Positions 1 through 5,048 of a stretch of 5,048 nucleotides of DNA are shown piece after piece; position 1 is the first letter of the stretch; each line of letters starts with the position of its first letter. Both the position numbers and the translations under genes were made by a program. Source of the DNA: Bacillota bacterium (GTDB lineage Bacteria > Bacillota > Clostridia > Peptostreptococcales > Anaerovoracaceae); assembly GCA_030527065.1 (NCBI GenBank), contig JAUNBO010000131.1, forward strand, positions 1 to 5,048, in the 5' to 3' direction. Under the pieces are notes generated by a model. The model had not been told where the DNA came from. It made no database searches and saw nothing but the letters and a program-made list of their open reading frames with translations.

Positions 1-126
1 CTGGAGCTTTACCGGGACCCGGTCCGGTGGCAGCAGTTGGTGAAGAACGCCTTCAAGTCGGATTTCTCATGGAAGAAGCCGGCGGCGGCGTATATCAAGT
101 TATATGAGGAAGTGTGTAATGAGTGA
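1..126 (+). CDS. glgA: Glycogen synthase, C-terminal end (partial)
   Basis: This is the last 41 codons of a gene that begins before the window, read in frame 1 and ending in TGA at 124-126. The peptide contains the motif DFSW (residues 21-24 of the fragment) followed by an Ala-rich stretch and YIKLYEE. That is how bacterial GT5 glycogen synthases typically end, with DFSW, then a small-residue run, then Y..LY. Glycogen synthase transfers glucose from ADP-glucose to the non-reducing ends of alpha-1,4-glucan in the cytoplasm. The catalytic regions lie outside the window, so activity cannot be judged. The downstream glycogen phosphorylase gene overlaps its end by 8 bases, which strongly supports the assignment, since glgA-glgP is a common order in Firmicutes glycogen operons. 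Identity rests on a short tail plus context. Confidence 0.85.
   Translation: MELYRDPVRWQQLVKNAFKSDFSWKKPAAAYIKLYEEVCNE
106..112 (+). promoter_or_regulatory. Ribosome binding site of glgP, inside the glgA end
   Basis: GAGGAAG lies 6 bases before the ATG at 119 and within the last codons of glgA. This site decides the glgP start. An in-frame ATG at 104 would place the start codon on top of this sequence and has no comparable purine-rich element before it. The placement inside glgA, with the glgP ATG overlapping the glgA stop, fits translational coupling. Confidence 0.7.
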
Positions 127-2563
127 AGCTATGACTATGACGATGACAGCAAAAGAGATTTCTGAGAGGATAGAAGGGAAGCTTCTGCGGTATTTCGGGG
201 CGGAGCCGGGTCAGGCCACGGTCCAGCAGGTCTACCGGGCCGCCTGCATGGTGGTGCGGGATGAGCTGGCCCTGCGGTGGAAGGCCTATCACAGCAACGG
301 GAACGCCAGGAACAAAAAGCGGGTCTATTATCTTTCCATGGAATTCCTTCCGGGGGCGTCTCTGAAAAACAATCTCTTCAACCTTGGCCTGACGGAGCCG
401 CTGAGACAGGCTCTGAGCAGCCTGGGCTGGAGCCTGGAGGAGCTTTGCGGACTGGACCCGGATGCGGGCCTGGGGAACGGCGGCCTGGGGCGGCTGGCGT
501 CCTGCTATCTGGACGCCATCGCCTCTCAGGGCATGTCCGGCCACGGCATGTCCATCTGCTACGAATACGGGATCTTCAAGCAGCGGATCCTGGACGGCGG
601 CCAGACGGAGGAGCCGGACGACTGGCTGGACCTGGGAGAGGTCTGGCTCCGGGAGATGGAGGACGAGGCGGAGGAGGTCCACTTCGGCGGCAGCCTGGAG
701 GAAGAGTGGGACGATAAGGGAAAGATGAAGCTGATCCACAAGGATTTCACCACGGTGGTGGCGGTTCCTTATGACATGCTGATCCCCGGCTACGGCGGCC
801 AGGTGGTGAACACCCTCCGTCTGTGGAAATCCACCTCTCCCGTCGGCATAGACATGAAGCTCTTCGCCCAGGGGAAATACCTCCAGGCCCAAAAGGAAAA
901 GCACATGGCGGAAATCATTTCCAAGATCCTCTATCCCGAGGACGCTCACGAGGAAGGGAAGACCCTCCGCATCATGCAGCAATATTTCTTCATCTCCGCC
1001 TCTCTGCAATTTCTGGTGCGGACACATCTGAAAACCTTTGCGACTCTGGATAATCTCCACGAAGCGGCAGCGATCCACATCAACGACACCCACCCGGCCA
1101 TGGCCATCCCGGAGCTGCTGCGGATCCTCATAGACGATCACGGTATGGAATGGGATCCGGCCTGGAGCATCGTGAAAAAGACCGTCTCCTACACCAATCA
1201 CACCATTCTTCCGGAGGCCCTGGAAAAATGGCCGGAAGGGCTGTTTTCCCGGCTTTTGCCCCGGCTCTATTCCATCGTCTCCGAGATCAACCGCCGGCAG
1301 GCCGTGGACCTGCTGAAAACCTTCCCGGACAGGGAAGCCCTGCGGCGGGAAATGGCCATCATCCATAACGGGGAGTTGCGCATGGCCAACCTCTGCGTGG
1401 CCTCCGCCCACCGGGTCAACGGGGTATCGGCCCTTCACAGCGGTCTCCTGCGGGATAAGGTCTTTCCCGGCTTTTATCTGATGGAGCCGGAGAAATTCAC
1501 CAACGTCACCAACGGCATCGCCTACCGGCGCTGGCTCTGTCAGGCCAATCCCCGGCTCAGCGGCCTCATAGAGGAGCTCTGCGGCCCGGGTTTCAAGACA
1601 GACGCCTCACAGCTGAAGGATTTCCTGAAATTCAAGGACGACAAGGGAGTGCAGGAGGAGCTGGCGGCCATAAAGCTGTCCAACAAGGAGCGGCTGGCGG
1701 AGTATATCAAAGAGCACAACGGAGTCACGGCAGACCCCCGTTCCATCTTCGACGTTCAGGTGAAGCGGCTCCACGAATACAAGCGGCAGCTGCTGAACCT
1801 GTTCCATATCATGCACCTGTATCAGCGGCTGAAGGAGGACCCGTCCCTGGACGTCCATCCCCGGACCTTCCTGTTCGGCGCCAAGGCGGCGGCGGGATAT
1901 TACATGGCCAAGGAGATCATCTCCCTGGCGGCGGCCCTTTCCCGCATGATAGAAAAGGACCCGGCGGTGAGGGAAAGGCTGCGGGTGGTTTTCCTGGAAA
2001 ACTATTCCGTGTCCCTTTCCGAGCTCATCATGCCGGCGGCGGAGGTGTCGGAGCAGATATCTCTGGCGGGAAAAGAGGCTTCGGGCACGGGGAACATGAA
2101 GCTCATGATAAACGGGGCCCTCACCCTGGGGACCATGGACGGCGCCAACGTGGAGATCTGCCAGGCCGTGGGGGAAGAGAACATGTTCCTCTTCGGCATG
2201 AGGATAGAAGAGGTAGAGGCGCTGCAAGCCTCCGGCGCTTACAGCCCCTGGGAGTATTTCCGGCAGGACCGGGATGTGGCCGCCGTGATGAAGCTGCTTT
2301 CCGGCGGGATAGACGGACGGGATTTCCGCAGCATCCTCAATTCCCTCACCACCGGCGGCAGCGGCGGGGGAGACCCCTATTTTGTCCTGGCGGATTTTCC
2401 CAGTTACAAGGAAGCCCAGGAGCGGGTGGACCGGAGCTACCGGGACCAGGCTCTCTGGAACGCCATGTCCGTGGTCAACATCGCCGGGGCCGGAGTGTTT
2501 TCCGCAGACCGGGCGGTGAGGGAATATGCCGAAAACATCTGGCATATCAAGCCCATCGTGTAA
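119..2563 (+). CDS. glgP: Glycogen/starch/alpha-glucan phosphorylase (GT35)
   Basis: An 814-residue enzyme, full length for the family, that cleaves terminal alpha-1,4 links of glycogen or maltodextrin with phosphate to give glucose-1-phosphate, in the cytoplasm with a pyridoxal phosphate cofactor. Visible landmarks, in order, are YYLSMEF (70-76), GNGGLGR (119-125), NDTHPA (from 322), the active-site His361 in TNHTILPEALEKW, VNGVSALHS (from 433), a TNVTNGIAYRRW block (about 461-472), and FDVQVKRLHEYKRQ (from 544) with phosphate-site candidates Lys549, Arg550 and Lys555. The PLP signature EASGTGNMK (653-661) follows, where Lys661 should form the Schiff base. The start at 119 is preferred over ATG 104 because of the GAGGAAG site. 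An oddity is Ala80 (LPGASL), where relatives usually have Arg (GR.L). The N-terminus repeats Met-Thr three times. The ATG overlaps the glgA stop by 8 bases. Preference for glycogen versus maltodextrin cannot be read from the sequence. Confidence 0.97.
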   Translation: MSEAMTMTMTAKEISERIEGKLLRYFGAEPGQATVQQVYRAACMVVRDELALRWKAYHSNGNARNKKRVYYLSMEFLPGASLKNNLFNLGLTEPLRQALSSLGWSLEELCGLDPDAGLGNGGLGRLASCYLDAIASQGMSGHGMSICYEYGIFKQRILDGGQTEEPDDWLDLGEVWLREMEDEAEEVHFGGSLEEEWDDKGKMKLIHKDFTTVVAVPYDMLIPGYGGQVVNTLRLWKSTSPVGIDMKLFAQGKYLQAQKEKHMAEIISKILYPEDAHEEGKTLRIMQQYFFISASLQFLVRTHLKTFATLDNLHEAAAIHINDTHPAMAIPELLRILIDDHGMEWDPAWSIVKKTVSYTNHTILPEALEKWPEGLFSRLLPRLYSIVSEINRRQAVDLLKTFPDREALRREMAIIHNGELRMANLCVASAHRVNGVSALHSGLLRDKVFPGFYLMEPEKFTNVTNGIAYRRWLCQANPRLSGLIEELCGPGFKTDASQLKDFLKFKDDKGVQEELAAIKLSNKERLAEYIKEHNGVTADPRSIFDVQVKRLHEYKRQLLNLFHIMHLYQRLKEDPSLDVHPRTFLFGAKAAAGYYMAKEIISLAAALSRMIEKDPAVRERLRVVFLENYSVSLSELIMPAAEVSEQISLAGKEASGTGNMKLMINGALTLGTMDGANVEICQAVGEENMFLFGMRIEEVEALQASGAYSPWEYFRQDRDVAAVMKLLSGGIDGRDFRSILNSLTTGGSGGGDPYFVLADFPSYKEAQERVDRSYRDQALWNAMSVVNIAGAGVFSADRAVREYAENIWHIKPIV

Positions 2564-2566
2564 GCC

Positions 2567-4090
2567 ATGAGCAGGGTTTCGTTCCATTGCCCCTCATGGA
2601 TGCAGGAGGGGCTCATGTATCAGATCTTCCCGGACCGCTTTGCCAGAAGCAAAAACTGCGTGCCGCCGCCTCAGAATAAGGACCATATCCTGCGGGAGGA
2701 CTGGGGCGGCGCACCTCTGGGCCCCGACGCCGACGGTGTGGTGCGGAACCGGGACTTTTTCGGCGGGAACCTCCGGGGCATACAGGAGAGGCTGCCTTAT
2801 CTGGAGTCGCTGGGAGTGACGGTGCTCTACCTGAACCCCATTTTTGAGGCCTATTCCAACCACCGCTACGACACGGCGGATTACACCAAAATAGACCCTC
2901 TGCTGGGGACGGAGGCGGACTTCCGGGAGCTCTGCCGCAAGGCGGGGGATCGGGGGATCCGCATCCTTTTGGACGGGGTGTTCAACCACACGGGCAGCGA
3001 CAGCATCTACTTCAATCAGTCCGGGAGATTCCCGGGGCTTGGGGCATATCAGAGCAGGGATTCCCTTTATTATCCCTGGTACCGCTTTGAGGAATGGCCG
3101 GAGAAATATGCCTGCTGGTGGGGCATTAAAACATTACCGGCAGTAAATGAAGAAGAGCCTTCCTATCTGGACTATATGGTCCGGGGAAAGGATTCCGTGG
3201 CCCGGCGCTGGCTCCGGGCCGGAGCCTCCGGCTGGCGGCTGGACGTGGTGGACGAACTGCCGGATCTGTTTTTAGAGGAGTTCCGGAAGGCGGTGAAGGA
3301 AGAAAAACCGGAGGCCGCCATTGTGGGAGAGGTCTGGGAGGACGCTTCCACTAAGGTCAGCTACGGGCAGAAACGCCACTATCTGGACGGGACCCAGCTG
3401 GACAGCGTTATGAATTATCCCCTTAAGGACGCTGTTTTGCAATTCCTGAACAAAGATGGGGACGCAGCCTCTTTCGGCCGGGAAGTGGAGACCCTGCGCC
3501 GCCATTATCCCGAAACGGTGTTTTACGGCCTGATGAACATCCTGGGGACCCACGATACCCCCCGCATACTGACCCTGCTTTCTGAGGGGCGGAGCCCCAG
3601 GGAGGGAAGGCGCCGGCTTTTTGCCGCCCTGCTGCTGTGGGCTTTCCTGCCGGGGATCCCCTGCATTTATTACGGCGACGAGCTGGGCATGGAGGGGGGG
3701 AAGGACCCGGAGAACCGCCGTTGCTTTCAGGAGGAGGCGGCGGACCCGGAGGTGCGGGACCACTACCGCCGCCTGCTGGCTTTCCGGAAAAAGAGGGGGC
3801 TGACGGGGGAGTGGCGCTTCAGGGCCCTGCCGGTACAGGAAAACTGCTATGCCTTTGTCCGGGAAACAGGGGAGAAACGGCTGTTGGTGGCGGTGAAGGG
3901 CCTGGGGCCCCGGACGTCCTTCCCGGTGAAGCTGGAGGCGGGGGAAGAGCTGGAAGATGTTCTCGCCGTGGGAGAAGGCGGCTTTGAGGAGCCGGGAGAG
4001 CTGCTGCGGCGGCAGCGGGAAGCCGGCCTTTATCCCTGGGCCCTGGAGGCTTTTTCCGGAGTGGCCCTGGCAATTTCCCGGAAAGGGTGA
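2567..4090 (+). CDS. Intracellular GH13 alpha-glucan hydrolase (neopullulanase/cyclomaltodextrinase-like)
   Basis: A 507-residue alpha-amylase superfamily (GH13) enzyme. The barrel opens with YQIFPDRF (18-25). The conserved regions follow: NHRYDTADY (98-106), DGVFNH (136-141), LPAVN (190-194), GWRLDVVDE with nucleophile Asp226, GEVWED with acid/base Glu255, and GTHDTPR with transition-state Asp330. All three catalytic carboxylates are present. LPAVN resembles the MPKLN-type region V of the neopullulanase/maltogenic amylase subfamily (GH13_20), but the N-terminal CBM34 domain of that subfamily is absent. A C-terminal beta domain runs from about 420 to 507. There is no signal peptide, so it should act on cytoplasmic maltodextrin, probably limit dextrins left by GlgP. 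The gene starts 3 bases after the glgP stop with no good ribosome site. A strong AGGAGGGG precedes an in-frame ATG at 2615 (Met17). I keep 2567 because CPSWMQEGL resembles the pre-barrel linker of relatives. Exact specificity is uncertain. Confidence 0.92.
   Translation: MSRVSFHCPSWMQEGLMYQIFPDRFARSKNCVPPPQNKDHILREDWGGAPLGPDADGVVRNRDFFGGNLRGIQERLPYLESLGVTVLYLNPIFEAYSNHRYDTADYTKIDPLLGTEADFRELCRKAGDRGIRILLDGVFNHTGSDSIYFNQSGRFPGLGAYQSRDSLYYPWYRFEEWPEKYACWWGIKTLPAVNEEEPSYLDYMVRGKDSVARRWLRAGASGWRLDVVDELPDLFLEEFRKAVKEEKPEAAIVGEVWEDASTKVSYGQKRHYLDGTQLDSVMNYPLKDAVLQFLNKDGDAASFGREVETLRRHYPETVFYGLMNILGTHDTPRILTLLSEGRSPREGRRRLFAALLLWAFLPGIPCIYYGDELGMEGGKDPENRRCFQEEAADPEVRDHYRRLLAFRKKRGLTGEWRFRALPVQENCYAFVRETGEKRLLVAVKGLGPRTSFPVKLEAGEELEDVLAVGEGGFEEPGELLRRQREAGLYPWALEAFSGVALAISRKG
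2604..2611 (+). promoter_or_regulatory. Strong Shine-Dalgarno-like site inside the GH13 gene, before Met17
   Basis: AGGAGGGG lies 3 bases before the in-frame ATG at 2615 (5 bases if counted from the end of the AGGAGG core). The upstream ATG at 2567 has no comparable site. It could give a form starting MYQIFPDRF, lacking 16 residues, or help ribosomes terminating on glgP to restart. The match could also be chance in purine-rich coding DNA. Confidence 0.4.
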
Positions 4091-4114
4091 CAAAGGACAG
4101 ACCGCCTGCATACA

Positions 4115-4273
4115 ATGTATCGGGTGGTTTTTTTGGGAAGAAGGACATTGGGACTGATTCTGGCTCTGGGAGGCGCTTTTCTCATCTTGTGGAAGGTGCC
4201 TCTCTGGGCCTGGTACGGGCTGCTGGGGCTTCTGCTGACTGCCTTGGCGGTCCTTTGGTATTTTCAGAGATGA
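4115..4273 (+). CDS. Small two-helix membrane protein, function unknown
   Basis: A 52-residue ORF that I do not recognise as a named family. It has a short basic N-terminus (Arg3, Arg9, Arg10), a hydrophobic helix at about 11-30 (TLGLILALGG start), a tight turn around KVPLWAW (27-33), and a second helix at about 34-50 ending WYFQR, as expected for a membrane hairpin. It begins 24 bases after the GH13 stop, in that same frame, and its TGA overlaps an ATG at 4270 as ATGA. A competing 139-codon frame from GTG 4087 covers this stretch, but its N-terminal part reads as a low-complexity Gly/Ser/Arg mix with no recognisable pattern, whereas this frame gives two clean helices resembling the next gene. 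The only ribosome site is a weak AAAGGA (4092-4097), 17 bases upstream, so translation may depend on coupling to the GH13 gene. Confidence 0.6.
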   Translation: MYRVVFLGRRTLGLILALGGAFLILWKVPLWAWYGLLGLLLTALAVLWYFQR

Positions 4274-4276
4274 AAA

Positions 4277-4283
4277 GGGGGAG
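4277..4283 (+). promoter_or_regulatory. Ribosome binding site for the second small membrane protein
   Basis: GGGGGAG lies 4 bases before GTG 4288 and just after the stop of the preceding small ORF. It argues for a GTG start at 4288, while the ATGA overlap at 4270-4273 argues for a coupled start six codons earlier. The sequence alone does not settle which is used. Confidence 0.5.
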
Positions 4284-4287
4284 AAGG

Positions 4288-4506
4288 GTGAAAAATTTTT
4301 ATGGGGGAAAGCCTTCCTGCGGGCCCAGGCCTCAGGGCTGCAAGCCTGCCGGCAACAACAAATGGGGGGACGCCAAGGTCTTTGGGGCGGTGCTGCTGGT
4401 CATCGGCGTCACCACCATCTGCGCCTTTGTGCTGCCGCCAAAGGTCTGGCTGGTGGTCCTGGGAGGGGCGCTGATCTTCCTGGGCTACAAGCTCTTTACG
4501 TCATAA
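4288..4506 (+). CDS. Small two-helix membrane protein with Cys/Pro/Gly-rich N-terminus, function unknown
   Basis: A 72-residue protein if it starts at GTG 4288, or 78 residues from ATG 4270, which overlaps the previous stop as ATGA. The N-terminal third is polar and rich in Gly, Pro and Lys with two cysteines (Cys11 and Cys18, in CGPRPQGC). Helix 1 spans about 31-50 (VFGAVLLVIG start), a turn PPK follows at 50-52, and helix 2 spans about 53-70 (VWLVVLGGALIFLG), ending KLFTS. The helix-turn-helix layout, with G..hhG, a central Pro and a Trp opening helix 2, parallels the preceding ORF, so the two may be diverged tandem copies. The frame stays open upstream to GTG 4087, but I regard that extension as spurious because it runs across the other ORF. 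I know of no function; the location after glycogen genes may be incidental. Confidence 0.7.
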   Translation: MKNFYGGKPSCGPRPQGCKPAGNNKWGDAKVFGAVLLVIGVTTICAFVLPPKVWLVVLGGALIFLGYKLFTS

Positions 4507-4589
4507 GGCCCGAAAGCCCGCCGCCCTCCTGGCGCCCTATGAATAGTGACGAAAGGGCTGCCAAAAACAAAAGCTGTGAAAAAAAGTGC

Positions 4590-4618
4590 TTGTAGAGGCC
4601 GCCGGGCTGTGCTATAAT
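4590..4618 (+). promoter_or_regulatory. Sigma-A-type promoter of rpmB with extended -10
   Basis: A perfect TATAAT (4613-4618) is preceded directly by TGC (4610-4612), an extended -10 element. A poor -35 candidate, TTGTAG (4590-4595, three of six consensus bases), lies 17 bases upstream of it. Transcription would begin near 4625, giving a leader of roughly 70 bases before the rpmB start. The strong -10 and TG extension fit a housekeeping ribosomal protein gene expressed independently of the glycogen operon. Confidence 0.75.
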
Positions 4619-4626
4619 ATCATTCG

Positions 4627-4657
4627 TTCGGGATGAAAAGCATGGTCCGAAAGGGCC
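4627..4657 (+). promoter_or_regulatory. Structured 5' leader of rpmB with two competing hairpins
   Basis: Hairpin A pairs TTCGG (4627-4631) with CCGAA (4647-4651), and ATG (4633-4635) with CAT (4641-4643) inside it. Hairpin B pairs GGTCC (4644-4648) with GGGCC (4653-4657), including one G-U pair, around a GAAA loop of the stable GNRA class. Both use 4647-4648, and the loop of B is part of stem A, so they cannot form together. Neither is followed by a T-run, so this is not an obvious attenuator. A regulatory role is inference only. Confidence 0.35.
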
Positions 4658-4680
4658 TGGAATACCCAATTTACAGTCAA

Positions 4681-4688
4681 GGGAGGTG
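4681..4688 (+). promoter_or_regulatory. Strong ribosome binding site of rpmB
   Basis: GGGAGGTG contains the near-complete anti-16S complement GGAGGTG and ends 5 bases before the ATG at 4694. It fixes the rpmB start and fits high expression. Confidence 0.85.
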
Positions 4689-4693
4689 TAGAA

Positions 4694-4885
4694 ATGTCCA
4701 AAAAGTGTGAGATTTGCGGGAAGGGTCAGGTTTCCGGAAACAACGTGAGCCATTCCAACAGACATACCAGAAGAAAGTGGAATGCCAACATCCAGACTGT
4801 AAGGGTCGAAGAGAACGGCAACAAGGTAAAGAAGAATGTTTGCACCAGATGCATCCGCTCCGGCAAAGTGAGCAGGGCCATCTGA
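4694..4885 (+). CDS. rpmB: 50S ribosomal protein L28
   Basis: A 63-residue protein, the usual length for L28 in Firmicutes, which binds 23S rRNA in the large ribosomal subunit. It begins MSKKCEICGKG and carries the basic block NRHTRRKW (22-29), characteristic of the family. Cys5, Cys8, Cys50 and Cys53 form two CxxC pairs, making this the zinc-binding C+ form rather than the cysteine-free C- paralogue found in some bacteria. The start is fixed by GGGAGGTG five bases upstream. The gene has its own extended -10 promoter and a terminator, so it looks monocistronic. Its arginines are almost all AGA or AGG (6 of 7), unlike the CGG-rich glycogen genes upstream; this is probably selection in a highly expressed gene rather than foreign origin. 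Confidence 0.98.
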   Translation: MSKKCEICGKGQVSGNNVSHSNRHTRRKWNANIQTVRVEENGNKVKKNVCTRCIRSGKVSRAI

Positions 4886-4911
4886 GGGAAAAGCATCCAA
4901 AGAGGAAGAGG

Positions 4912-4932
4912 CGCCGATATCCGGCGTTTTTT
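4912..4932 (+). terminator. Intrinsic terminator after rpmB
   Basis: CGCCG (4912-4916) and CGGCG (4922-4926) form a five-base-pair G+C stem around the loop ATATC, followed at once by six T (4927-4932). Two G-T pairs could extend the base into the T-run. It begins 26 bases after the rpmB stop and should end that transcript. Confidence 0.8.
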
Positions 4933-5048
4933 CTATTGCCGAAAAGGGAGGCTGGTTAGTTTACACGGGGCGCCAGGGGGGCGGTTTGCCGGGCTGTCCT
5001 CGTCCCAGAGAATTTTACGGCTCAACTCACAGAGTTTGGGTTCGAAAA
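4933..5048. other. Non-coding tail, no gene supported
   Basis: After the terminator I find no ribosome site with a start codon, no clear promoter and no RNA gene. A minus-strand frame is open from 5046 down to a TAG at 4933-4935 (37 codons), and the rpmB plus frame is also open from 4886 to the window end. Open frames are therefore cheap in this G+C-rich DNA and neither is called. A small inverted repeat, AACTC-ACA-GAGTT, sits close to the end. Confidence 0.5.

Noticed and set aside
95..1438. Long minus-strand open frame of 447 codons opposite glgP
   Set aside because: It lies entirely opposite a gene with conserved motifs throughout. Its translation has no recognisable domain, and long antisense frames are expected in G+C-rich coding DNA. 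The same applies to the minus frames at 1607-2587 and 3272-4111.
4087..4269. N-terminal extension of the second small membrane protein from GTG 4087, overlapping the GH13 stop as GTGA
   Set aside because: The added residues look like random Gly/Ser/Arg-rich sequence and run out of frame across a better hairpin ORF. The GGGGGAG site and the ATGA overlap both point to a start near 4270-4288.
4633..4710. A 25-codon upstream ORF (ATG 4633, TGA 4708) overlapping the rpmB start
   Set aside because: It has no good ribosome site, its ATG lies in a predicted stem, and it shows no leader-peptide signature such as a run of one codon.
4714..4959. 81-codon plus-strand frame overlapping rpmB
   Set aside because: It is out of frame with the unmistakable L28 coding sequence, runs through the rpmB terminator and reads as low-complexity Arg/Lys/Glu sequence.
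4933..5046. Possible 3' end of a minus-strand gene converging on rpmB (37 open codons)
   Set aside because: The length is not significant in this composition, a plus-strand frame is equally open over the same bases, and I recognise no protein family in it. Sequence beyond the window would decide.
5035..5048. GGGTTCGAAAA at the window end resembling a tRNA T-loop
   Set aside because: The base after the loop does not pair as required (A where C is expected opposite G53), and no D-arm, anticodon arm or acceptor stem is visible upstream.

Overview
The window is a stretch of a G+C-rich Firmicutes (probably class Clostridia, Lachnospiraceae-like) chromosome. This rests on the gene content (a glgA-glgP glycogen cluster followed by a GH13 hydrolase), on strong purine-rich Shine-Dalgarno sites, and on a short 63-residue ribosomal protein L28 of the four-cysteine, zinc-ribbon type. 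The taxonomic call is an inference from these features, not from a database match. All supported genes are on the + strand.

Layout. Positions 1-126 are the last 41 codons of glycogen synthase (glgA). Glycogen phosphorylase (glgP, 119-2563) follows with an 8-base overlap, then a cytoplasmic GH13 alpha-glucan hydrolase (2567-4090) only 3 bases later. Two very small membrane proteins, each a two-helix hairpin, follow closely (4115-4273 and about 4288-4506). The first appears to have been hidden by a spurious out-of-frame extension of the second. A 187-base intergenic region then carries a clear extended -10 promoter and a structured leader for rpmB (4694-4885), which ends at an intrinsic terminator (4912-4932). 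Positions 4933-5048 hold no gene I can support.

How the genes fit together. GlgA lengthens alpha-1,4 chains from ADP-glucose. GlgP shortens them by phosphorolysis to glucose-1-phosphate. The GH13 enzyme, which keeps all catalytic residues but lacks both a signal peptide and the usual N-terminal carbohydrate-binding domain, probably hydrolyses the leftover maltodextrins or limit dextrins inside the cell. The overlaps and tiny gaps indicate a translationally coupled operon whose upstream part lies outside the window. The two small membrane proteins are of unknown function and may simply be riding on the same transcript. rpmB is a separate housekeeping unit with its own promoter.

I see no CRISPR array, insertion sequence, tRNA, rRNA, phage gene or defence system. 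The most interesting points are small-scale: mutually exclusive hairpins in the rpmB leader, the tandem hairpin microproteins, the UGA-C stop of the GH13 gene that is in frame with the first microprotein, and start-site ambiguities in the operon.
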